From contig VGTJ01000047.1 of the NCBI GenBank assembly GCA_016874775.1, forward strand, positions 1-32,767: DNA of 32,767 nucleotides, written 5' to 3'. The notes beneath the pieces were generated by a model, which was not told where the DNA came from, searched no databases, and worked only from the letters and a program-made list of their open reading frames with translations. Shown piece by piece: positions 7,228 through 13,607 of the stretch. This stretch comes from Deltaproteobacteria bacterium. GTDB lineage: Bacteria > Desulfobacterota > Binatia > Bin18. The position numbers were made by a program, and so were the translations under genes. Numbering within the stretch: position 1 is the first letter of the stretch; the number at the start of each line of letters is the position of its first letter.

Positions 7228-9735
7228 TTATTTCCTTTTCGCCTTTTCCCCCTTTTCGGTTTTCTTGTCGTTCTCCTCTTCTGGCTGCGGTTTCTTTGCT
7301 TCCTGTCCACCGTTACCAAAGCTCTTTAATTTGGAGGCGAGATCAAGCAAGCGGCGATTGACGAGGTAATTGACGGTTCCTTCCTCTTCAATGGTTCCTG
7401 CGCTCACACCGGTGAGCAGACTAATTCCTTCATCGATCGTGCGGATTGGATAGATATGAAACTTGCCTTGGGCCACAGCTTCGATCACGTCAGGACGCAG
7501 GACGAGGTTGCGCACATTCGCGATCGGAATCATCACTCCTTGTGTTCCAGTCAAGCCACGAGTGCGACAGACATCAAAGAAGCCTTCGATCTTCTCATTG
7601 GCGCCTCCAATGGCTTGTACTTCACCCCATTGGTTGACTGAACCTGTCACCGCCAAATCTTGACGAATGGGCAGTTCTGAGAGTCGAGAAAGCATGGCGT
7701 ATAATTCGGTCGATGAGGCGCTATCACCTTCAACTCCAGAGTACGACTGTTCAAAACAGAGACTGGCAGAGAGCGCCAGGGGTTTATCTTGTCCGTAGCG
7801 GTTGCGCAGATAGCCTGACAAAATCAGCAGCCCCTTGTCGTGGATCGGGCCGCTGAGTCGCGACTCGCGTTCAATATTGACAATTCCAGCTTGCCCCATG
7901 CCGACACTAGCGGTGACACGTGACGGTTGACCAAAGCTATGCTCGCCAAGTTGCAAGACTGAAAGTCCGTTGACTTGCCCAACTTTGCGCCCGTCGATGT
8001 CAACGAGTATCGTTCCCTGTGTGATCAATTCACGAATATCGTGCTCGATACGATCAGCGCGAAAGACTCGTTCTTCCAAGGCGTGTTGCACATGTCGTGC
8101 AGCGACGGCCGTGCTGTTATCTCTGCGAGCCCAGTACGCTGATTCACGGATGAGATCGGCGACATCTGCATAAGCGGCGGAAATCTTTTGTCGATCCCCA
8201 GCTTTGCGTGCACCGAATTCTACCAGACGTTCAACTGCCGCTTGTTCGAAGTGTGGCAGCCTTTCGTTACGGCAAATTTGCGCTGTCCAATTGCCATAGG
8301 CAAGCAAGTGTTGCGCGTCGAGTTCCATCACGCGACGGAAATCAGCGTGTACTTTGAAAATCTCGCGAAACTCTTCGTCCATGCTGTAGAGCAGGTGGTA
8401 TAGATACGGGCTCCCGACCGTGACGACTTTGACCTGTACTTGAATCGGTTCTGGTTTAAGACCGGAAGTGGAAAACATAGAGAACGGCTCATACGTCTCC
8501 ATCTCAATGCGGCCACTTTTGAGGGTGCGTTTGAGCATCTTCCACACTGCTGGTTCGGTCAGTGCATCTTCCAGGCTAAAAATGAGATAGCCACCATGCG
8601 CGCGTAATAGCGAGCCTGCTTTGATCCGTGTGAAGTTGGTGACGAGGCGACCAGCCCGGTCGACTACCCGTTCGATAGTACCGAACAGATTGAGATACGT
8701 CGGCGAGCTTTCGATCAGTACCGGTGCTCCTTTGGTGGTGCTGTTGTCGACAACCACGTTCACTTCATACTCAAGAAAGAGATCTTGTGGTGATGGCATC
8801 GGCATGAACGGCAACATCGGCGTTGGGCGCTCGGGCTCTTTGAAATTGTCGAGGTTATCGACGATATGGGTTTTCACTTCAGTGAGGTAGGCATCGACTT
8901 CCTCGCTCTTCATCTCATGACTGATAGTGGCTAGTATCGGAGTGAGCAGTGCATCACAAAAGCGCCGTTCGATCGCACGGACATCTTCTACCATAGCGCG
9001 CATGATTTCTTGCTGTTTCCCAGGGAAGGCGGACATCTCTTCGGCAAATTCGCGTTGGTTTTTCTCGATTTCCTGTTGTTGCTCTGGGCGGAGACGAGCG
9101 AATTCTTCCGGACTTTCGAGCGGTTTGCCATTGATTATGGGAATGAGAATGATCCCCCCTTGCGGGCCAGATTGAATGGCAAAGCCTTTTTCACGAGCGC
9201 GTGCCTCAAGTGCTTCATTCAGCGCTTGGGCTTGAGCGGCATATTTTTCTTTGAGCTGGCCTTTCTCTTTGTCGAACGCCTCTTGGCGAAACGCTTTGGG
9301 CAATTCCTCGCGTAACGTCTTGACCATCTCGGTCATGAAATGTTTCAGTCGACAGCCTTGCCCGGCGGCAAGTGGAATGGCTCGTGGTGCATCAGGGTGA
9401 GCGAAGTTTTGTACGTACACCCAGTCTTGTGGAGTGTGTGATTTCGTGGTTTGTGGTGCAACCCAACCATGCAGAGCTCCAAGCTTCTCGGCACCAGTGA
9501 GGCCTGAGACGAAGATGTTAAACCCACTACTCGTGATGCCGAGCCCTAGTTCCAGTGCTGCCCGCGCTCGTTCTTGGCCAACGAAATCGTGCCCTGGCGT
9601 GAGTTCTTCCGTCGTACGGAACTGCGCTGGCAATGTCACATGAAAACGAAGCTGCTCGGCAGCCAGTTCAACCGGAGACGAGGCTGGATGGAGTCCAGAT
9701 TGCGCGTCCGGGCGGGTCTCCATGTTTTGTGTCAT
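7228..9735 (-). CDS. Lon-family protease (LonC/LonH-like, AAA_32 + Lon_C)
   Basis: An 835-residue ATP-dependent-type protease lacking the N-terminal substrate domain of classical Lon. The proteolytic domain (about 570-780) carries the Ser-Lys dyad: S672 in E-G-D-S-A-S and K715 in G-A-N-E-K-I-E-G-F-F. The ATPase region is degenerate: the P-loop reads S-G-L-T-G-A-E-K (77-84) without the usual G-K-T, and a helical insertion (about 145-300) splits the domain, as in the AAA_32/LonC group. The C-terminal 30 residues are rich in Lys and Glu. GGAGG five bases before the ATG fixes the start. It overlaps the upstream small heat-shock gene as ATGA, so translation is probably coupled and both likely serve protein quality control under stress. 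Confidence 0.9.
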   Translation of the reverse strand: MTQNMETRPDAQSGLHPASSPVELAAEQLRFHVTLPAQFRTTEELTPGHDFVGQERARAALELGLGITSSGFNIFVSGLTGAEKLGALHGWVAPQTTKSHTPQDWVYVQNFAHPDAPRAIPLAAGQGCRLKHFMTEMVKTLREELPKAFRQEAFDKEKGQLKEKYAAQAQALNEALEARAREKGFAIQSGPQGGIILIPIINGKPLESPEEFARLRPEQQQEIEKNQREFAEEMSAFPGKQQEIMRAMVEDVRAIERRFCDALLTPILATISHEMKSEEVDAYLTEVKTHIVDNLDNFKEPERPTPMLPFMPMPSPQDLFLEYEVNVVVDNSTTKGAPVLIESSPTYLNLFGTIERVVDRAGRLVTNFTRIKAGSLLRAHGGYLIFSLEDALTEPAVWKMLKRTLKSGRIEMETYEPFSMFSTSGLKPEPIQVQVKVVTVGSPYLYHLLYSMDEEFREIFKVHADFRRVMELDAQHLLAYGNWTAQICRNERLPHFEQAAVERLVEFGARKAGDRQKISAAYADVADLIRESAYWARRDNSTAVAARHVQHALEERVFRADRIEHDIRELITQGTILVDIDGRKVGQVNGLSVLQLGEHSFGQPSRVTASVGMGQAGIVNIERESRLSGPIHDKGLLILSGYLRNRYGQDKPLALSASLCFEQSYSGVEGDSASSTELYAMLSRLSELPIRQDLAVTGSVNQWGEVQAIGGANEKIEGFFDVCRTRGLTGTQGVMIPIANVRNLVLRPDVIEAVAQGKFHIYPIRTIDEGISLLTGVSAGTIEEEGTVNYLVNRRLLDLASKLKSFGNGGQEAKKPQPEEENDKKTEKGEKAKRK

Positions 9736-10157
9736 ACGTCCCTCCGTTCTTGCGGGAGTTTAGGCAGCGTGACGCGAAGCACGCCACTGGAGAACTCTAC
9801 TTTGACGGCGGTCTGATCGACCGAAGAGGGGAGCCGGACCCGACGAAGAAAACTGCCGGAACGACGCTCACTATAGTGAAAGCTTCCATGTGATACTCTG
9901 TGAGTGACCGTACGCTGGCCTTGAAGGAGGAGGTCACCGTTGTCTATTGTCACCGACATTTCGTGCTCTTGTACGCCGGGAAGATCGGCTTCCAAGATAA
10001 AAGCGTTCGGAGTTTCGTAGAGATCGATCTGCGGGCTCCATTCTTCGACAGTTGTGCGGACCGACCTCCACGGTCGGTGAATCATCTCGTCGAATAAACG
10101 ATCGACTTCTTGTGAAAGCTGTGTTGGAAATGGCAATCTCCATTCGTCTTTTGCCAT
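9732..10157 (-). CDS. Small heat-shock protein (Hsp20 / alpha-crystallin)
   Basis: A 141-residue chaperone starting MAKDEWRLPF. The N-terminal arm has P-F-P-T-Q-L-S-Q-E-V-D-R-L-F, and the alpha-crystallin domain runs from about residue 42 (P-Q-I-D-L-Y-E-T) to G-V-L-R-V-T-L-P-K near the C-terminus. D-L-P-G-V and S-G-S-F-L-R-R-V-R-L-P are characteristic. The frame is open upstream to 10241, but GGGAG before the ATG at 10157 and the start of similarity favour this one. Such proteins hold unfolding clients for refolding or degradation. The stop overlaps the start of the protease gene. Confidence 0.93.
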   Translation of the reverse strand: MAKDEWRLPFPTQLSQEVDRLFDEMIHRPWRSVRTTVEEWSPQIDLYETPNAFILEADLPGVQEHEMSVTIDNGDLLLQGQRTVTHRVSHGSFHYSERRSGSFLRRVRLPSSVDQTAVKVEFSSGVLRVTLPKLPQERRDV

Positions 10158-10370
10158 AGGTCGCTCCCTTTCTCTTAGTATCGACGCTCGGGCTACAATG
10201 GGTGGCGAAATCCCTTTCCACGATGGCGGCTGAGTTCTCACCGAGCTGCTCTGCAGTTTTCCCTAGGGAACGCACGAAGTAAACGGGGCTTTTCGGGGGA
10301 GAAAGGAGAACTGCCGCTCGCTTTCAGGAAAAATCTCGGGTACATTCCATTAGATAGAGGAAAGTCTCAG
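10158..10370. promoter_or_regulatory. Divergent intergenic region, Hsp20-Lon / RodZ-like
   Basis: The 213-bp region must hold promoters for both directions. A perfect 12-bp palindrome TTCCCTAGGGAA lies at 10259-10270, roughly in the middle, and could be an operator. No CIRCE element is visible, and I could not identify confident -35/-10 boxes. Confidence 0.35.
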
Positions 10371-11486
10371 GTGGGGTTACTCATGGAAGCGGGGACGCAG
10401 CAGCAGACAGCACCAGAGGATAGTGGGCGGCGAGGGGAAAGAACCGAGGGTATGGAAACTATCACAACGATACTGCGGCAAGCACGCGAACATAAAGGCG
10501 TTTCCCTAAAAGACGTCGAGGGCAAGACGCGAATTCCATTGAAGTACCTCCAGGCGCTTGAAGGAGAGTCGGAAAACGGCCTCCTTGCTGATGAGGTATA
10601 TCTCATTCCATTCTTGCGTTCGTATGCCAACTTCCTCGGTGTAGATGCAAATCAGGCAGTGACTCGCTTTTTGACGGAACTCCAACAGCAGGACGCAGCG
10701 ACGGTCGCACCTCCTGAGCATCGCCCGCCCGTCGTTCGACCTCGTTCTGGCCCGTCGCGCCTGGCCGCATGGATTGTGCCCTTTTTATCCTTGTTGGTTG
10801 TGTTGGTCATTGGATCGTACCTGTGGCAACAAGGCCACTGGCAAACGCTGCTGTCCTGGTGGCAAGCTGGACCCGCGAACGAGGAACGGAATTCTGAGTC
10901 TCCTGTCTCTACAGCTTCTTCTCCGACGGCAGCAGTTGTCATTCCTGAATCTCCAGTTGCAGTCGTTCCTCCCCCTTCTGACACTTCAGGCTCCAATGTC
11001 GCCTCTCCTGTCACTTCAGCAGGGAGTGCTCCAACCCAAGAATCGGCAACCGATGTTGCTCCAGCACCTCCTACTTCTCCTGCGTCAGCAGTTGCCGTGG
11101 TTCCACCCTCATCGATGCCAACCAGTCAAGGGACGCAGGCGACGAGTTCAGCCGCTCCTCCGACAGCGGTTACAGAAGTTCCGCAAGCAGGGACTCCGGC
11201 AGTCGCGGCTGTTCCCTCAACGACAACTGCGGTTCCTGCCGGTGGGCACCGCCTGACGATTCTAGCTAATGCTCAGACCTGGATGCGTGTCGTTGTCGAT
11301 AGCCAACCAGGGAAAGAAATGATTCTCAAAGCTGGAGAATCGCGCGAGTGGACAGCGGAGAGTGGCTTTATGCTGTCGCTGGGCAATGCGGGTGGAGTCA
11401 CACTCAACCTTGATGGGCAGGAGTTGCCACCAGCTGGAAAATCAGGGCAAGTGGTGAAGACTATGCGATTGCCTGCCGCGCAGTAA
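10371..11486 (+). CDS. rodZ: RodZ-like helix-turn-helix membrane protein
   Basis: A 371-residue protein with the RodZ layout: an N-terminal helix-turn-helix (about 29-105, with L-R-Q-A-R-E-H-K-G-V-S-L-K-D-V-E and I-P-L-K-Y-L-Q-A-L-E), one transmembrane helix (131-151), a long Pro/Ser/Thr/Ala-rich periplasmic linker (about 165-290), and a C-terminal beta domain of the DUF4115 type (about 293-368). RodZ links MreB filaments to the elongation machinery for rod shape. The linker is unusually long and low in complexity. The start is uncertain: GTG at 10371, ATG at 10383 with AGGTGGGG upstream, or ATG at 10452 just before the helix-turn-helix. Confidence 0.82.
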   Translation: MGLLMEAGTQQQTAPEDSGRRGERTEGMETITTILRQAREHKGVSLKDVEGKTRIPLKYLQALEGESENGLLADEVYLIPFLRSYANFLGVDANQAVTRFLTELQQQDAATVAPPEHRPPVVRPRSGPSRLAAWIVPFLSLLVVLVIGSYLWQQGHWQTLLSWWQAGPANEERNSESPVSTASSPTAAVVIPESPVAVVPPPSDTSGSNVASPVTSAGSAPTQESATDVAPAPPTSPASAVAVVPPSSMPTSQGTQATSSAAPPTAVTEVPQAGTPAVAAVPSTTTAVPAGGHRLTILANAQTWMRVVVDSQPGKEMILKAGESREWTAESGFMLSLGNAGGVTLNLDGQELPPAGKSGQVVKTMRLPAAQ

Positions 11487-11643
11487 CGGCAAAAAGTCAT
11501 CAGTAAAAAGACTAAGGAGAGTTCTTGAAAAGAGTATCCCAAGCTCAAGCAATCAAAATCCTCAATATCCGTCTAATCTATTAAGGTTTAGGGAATACTT
11601 TGGTCAATGCGCAGATGGTATAATCTTTCCTGTAAATCGCCTA

Positions 11644-11782
11644 AGTACTCTGGCAATTAAGTTAAGAGGTATTCCTGGCTTTCTGGATGCGGAACTCTTT
11701 CGTCTCCCATCTGCGTTAAGCGTACCAGACGTGAGAAGGAAAGGGTGCCGAAAATACCAAAAAATTAAATTGCCAGAGTACT
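11644..11782 (+). repeat. 139-bp MITE-like element with perfect terminal inverted repeats
   Basis: AGTACTCTGGCAATT at 11644-11658 is the exact inverted complement of 11768-11782. The pairing extends outward with single mismatches (CCT... / ...AGG), and CTAAG occurs at both outer edges (11641-11645 and 11781-11785), possibly a target duplication or part of the ends. The interior has no reading frame of note. The structure fits a small non-autonomous transposable element; the parent family is unknown. Confidence 0.65.
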
Positions 11783-11795
11783 AAGGGTCTTGGGG

Positions 11796-11963
11796 CTAGT
11801 AGTCAGTCCATTTAATTTTGAGGGATAGGGCTTCGTCATGCCTGCGCAGGCGGGCAGCCAGGGAAATTCAGCCGTGGCCTGTCGTTAAGCCGCCTGGATT
11901 CCCGCATTCGCGGGAATGACGTTCCTTGAGTTATCCATCAAAACTTTCTGGACTATCTACTAG
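11796..11963 (+). repeat. 168-bp imperfect palindrome enclosing the 88-bp element
   Basis: Outer arms of 29 bases (11796-11824 and 11935-11963) are inverted complements at about 22 positions, both starting CTAGTAG from the outside. They surround the 88-bp palindrome at 11834-11921, giving nested hairpins. It may be one larger element, or an 88-bp element inserted into an older palindrome. Confidence 0.55.
11834..11921 (-). repeat. 88-bp palindromic repeat, copy 2 (reversed)
   Basis: Arms 11834-11862 and 11893-11921 flank a 30-base spacer, with the same arm and total lengths as the copy at 452-539. The GAATGCGGG-type arm is on the right here and on the left in copy 1, so the copies lie in opposite orientation. 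The spacers differ in sequence while the arms are conserved. Confidence 0.8.
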
Positions 11964-12022
11964 GGGCTAGGGACTCGTTTTTTTAACAAGCCCCAAGCCT
12001 CTTGCCCCCAGTCCCAAACACA
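11960..12022 (+). repeat. Heptamer array, two inverted tracts
   Basis: CTAGGGG (11960) and CTAGGGA (11967) form the left tract. AAGCCCC (11988), AAGCCTC (11995), TTGCCCC (12002) and CAGTCCC (12009) form the right. The tracts are partly complementary, so a hairpin with a T/A-rich loop can form just downstream of the nitrile hydratase-like operon (minus strand). Confidence 0.65.
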
Positions 12023-12041
12023 CGAGACACTTCCCTGGGGT

Positions 12042-12710
12042 TTAATCCTTAACAGTTGCTGGTTCTCTGACAGTTCGTGCTTTCGCCACACCAATCATAC
12101 AGTCCCGTGTCACCAACGCGGCGAGCTCAGCCTCACTCAGGTTTTCTGTTCCCGCAGGTCGTGCAGGAATTACCAAATATCGCATATCTGCTGTACTGTC
12201 GTAGACACGCACTTCGACATCTTGTGGCAAGTCCAGCCCAAACTCATGCAATACCTCGCGCGGATTCTTCACTACGCGAGAGCGATAACTCAGGCTCTTG
12301 TACCAATCTGGCGGCAGACCAAGAATTGACCGTGGGTAGCACGAACACAACGTACAGACGACTACATTGTGGACGCTCTCAGTGTTTTCGATTGCAACGA
12401 TGTTGGCCAACGTGCCAGTGTCCACTCCCAATTCCGCACAGGCCGATTTCGCGTCCGCAAGGAGTCGGGCTTTAAAGGCCGGATCAACCCAGGCCCGAGC
12501 GACAATTTTGGCACCCTGAGCTGGTGTCCGCTCGTCCATTTGCTCGATTGTGTGTCGAACTTCGTCGGCAGTGACGAGCCCTTTCTCGATCAATAAAGAG
12601 ACAATCGCCGTTGCGCGTTTCTCGTAGTGTGATGCTCCGGGTGTCTCGGTAATCGGTGCGTGGGCATCTTCATGTGAATGGTGTGGATGGCCATGATCGT
12701 GGTCGTTCAT
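12042..12710 (-). CDS. Cobalt-type nitrile hydratase alpha / thiocyanate hydrolase gamma subunit
   Basis: A 222-residue metal-binding subunit. The claw motif V-C119-T-L-C122-S-C124-Y-P-R is present; Thr after the first Cys marks the cobalt form, in which the second and third Cys are normally oxidised. Downstream, Y-K-S-L-S-Y-R-S-R-V-V-K-N-P-R-E-V-L is also typical. The N-terminus is unusually His-rich (nine His in the first 28 residues) and might help capture metal. In nitrile hydratase this subunit converts nitriles to amides; in thiocyanate hydrolase the homologue attacks thiocyanate. GAGGGAG before the ATG supports the start. It is the last of three genes that together make up one alpha-beta unit. 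Confidence 0.9.
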   Translation of the reverse strand: MNDHDHGHPHHSHEDAHAPITETPGASHYEKRATAIVSLLIEKGLVTADEVRHTIEQMDERTPAQGAKIVARAWVDPAFKARLLADAKSACAELGVDTGTLANIVAIENTESVHNVVVCTLCSCYPRSILGLPPDWYKSLSYRSRVVKNPREVLHEFGLDLPQDVEVRVYDSTADMRYLVIPARPAGTENLSEAELAALVTRDCMIGVAKARTVREPATVKD

Positions 12711-12725
12711 AACTCCCTCTTTTCT

Positions 12726-12753
12726 TACTAATCCCTAGCTCCCAATCGCTAAT
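12726..12753 (+). repeat. Heptamer array over the stop codon of the beta C-half gene
   Basis: Units TACTAAT (12726), CCCTAGC (12733), TCCCAAT (12740) and CGCTAAT (12747) run in 7-bp register. The last contains the stop codon of the upstream minus-strand gene (12749-12751). Confidence 0.6.
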
Positions 12754-13039
12754 CCTCAAGCGGTTCCAGCCAATGTTCATAAATATCAATGAACAGACGA
12801 TCTCGTGGGGCAGCAGCGTACGTATCCCAAATGTGGGTTTGGGCCAGAGAAACAAGATAGAGGAACTGTTTCGGCAATCCGTCTTGGCCGTACGCCAATG
12901 TTTCCGGATTACGAAATGCGCCATGCACGCCTTCTATTCGTCCGATTTTCCCTTGAATATAACTGGGAGTGCGAAAATGACCCGGAGGAGAACCAATTCG
13001 AATACGAACCTGATCACCAGGTTTGAATTTTGCTGACAT
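12749..13039 (-). CDS. Nitrile hydratase beta subunit, C-terminal half (thiocyanate hydrolase alpha-like)
   Basis: A 96-residue SH3-like barrel protein matching only the C-terminal domain of nitrile hydratase beta (PF02211). It begins M-S-A-K-F-K-P-G-D-Q-V-R-I-R and contains P-P-G-H-F-R23-T-P-S-Y. R23 corresponds to the conserved beta-subunit arginine (Arg141 in the Rhodococcus enzyme) that contacts the oxidised cysteines. The C-terminus Y-E-H-W-L-E-P matches the end of beta subunits. GAGG before the ATG at 13039 decides the start; a TTG at 13051 is a weaker option. Thiocyanate hydrolase has exactly this type of separate subunit. A 146-bp repeat separates it from the N-half gene. Confidence 0.85.
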   Translation of the reverse strand: MSAKFKPGDQVRIRIGSPPGHFRTPSYIQGKIGRIEGVHGAFRNPETLAYGQDGLPKQFLYLVSLAQTHIWDTYAAAPRDRLFIDIYEHWLEPLED

Positions 13040-13057
13040 GGAAGACCTCAAAACAGG

Positions 13058-13104
13058 CTATAGGCTATAGGCTTTAGAGAGAGCGAAACCGGACTCTGGA
13101 CTCT
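13058..13104 (+). repeat. Heptamer array upstream of the beta C-half gene
   Basis: Perfect CTATAGG copies at 13058 and 13065, then CTTTAGA at 13072. After a short break GGACTCT follows twice at 13091 and 13098. It lies between the 146-bp repeat and the start of the beta C-half gene (minus strand). Confidence 0.7.
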
Positions 13105-13107
13105 AGA

Positions 13108-13253
13108 TCGGACCACGGAACATTCGTACAGTTGGGGTAGCGTGCGCTGTGCGCACGATGCGATTGTCAGCGTTGATTCCCGTGCGCATGGCGCGCGCTA
13201 CGGTCTCTCCGGTGACAACCCAAAGTGTACCAATCTCGGGTGGTTCGATTTAG
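13108..13253 (+). repeat. 146-bp interspersed palindromic repeat, copy 1
   Basis: It aligns without gaps over 146 bases to 21681-21826 at about 85% identity by eye. The core is an inverted repeat beginning TAGCGTGCGCTGTGCGCACG with a partner arm about 24 bases later, slightly decayed in this copy. It sits inside the nitrile hydratase-like operon, in the gap between the two beta-subunit genes. Confidence 0.8.
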
Positions 13254-13284
13254 AGAAAAACGTCGATGAGCGAATCTGAGTTCT

Positions 13285-13312
13285 CCCTCTAACCTGAAGC
13301 CTATGGCCTTTC
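13285..13312 (+). repeat. Heptamer array over the stop codon of the beta N-half gene
   Basis: Units CCCTCTA, ACCTGAA, GCCTATG and GCCTTTC are in 7-bp register. The stop codon (13301-13303) and the last few codons of the beta N-half gene lie inside the array. It is a relative of 7200-7227. Confidence 0.65.
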
Positions 13313-13597
13313 TTCTATCCTTTTTTCAATTTCCTCTTGTGTCAAAATCCCCTTCTCGATCATCAGCGTTTCGACCGCTGAGATCCAGCGCTCGTAATAA
13401 CTCATTGTCTCGTATGCCTTTGGTGGGAGCGATTCGATGGCACGACGAAGTTCATCGACACGTAAGACTTTCTTTGCGGGGCTGACGAGGAGCATCAACA
13501 AAGCATCCGTCCGTTTTTCCCACAGTGCGTAATGATGTTCCTCTTTATTGATCGGCCCAGCGTCAGGCCAGCCACCACGGTCATGAATACGTGGCAT
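13301..13597 (-). CDS. Nitrile hydratase beta subunit, N-terminal half (thiocyanate hydrolase beta-like)
   Basis: A 98-residue protein matching the N-terminal helical domain of nitrile hydratase beta: M-P-R-I-H-D-R-G-G-W at the start, G-P-I-N, then V-D-E-L-R51-R-A-I-E-S and Y-Y-E-R-W. R51 aligns with the conserved claw-contacting arginine (Arg56 in the Rhodococcus enzyme). GGAGG five bases before the ATG at 13597 is decisive; the open frame continues upstream but is not related. Nitrile hydratase activators (P14K type) share this fold, so an accessory role is the main alternative. The matching C-half gene just downstream makes a split beta subunit more likely. Confidence 0.85.
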   Translation of the reverse strand: MPRIHDRGGWPDAGPINKEEHHYALWEKRTDALLMLLVSPAKKVLRVDELRRAIESLPPKAYETMSYYERWISAVETLMIEKGILTQEEIEKRIEERP

Positions 13598-13607
13598 AGG
13601 TCCTCCT

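Larger units (their letters stand above)
11487..12041. other. Repeat-filled intergenic region
   Basis: No gene is seen here. The space is taken up by a 139-bp element with inverted ends, a nested palindrome of about 168 bp containing the second 88-bp element, and a heptamer array. The neighbouring genes converge, so transcription may end here. Confidence 0.7.
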
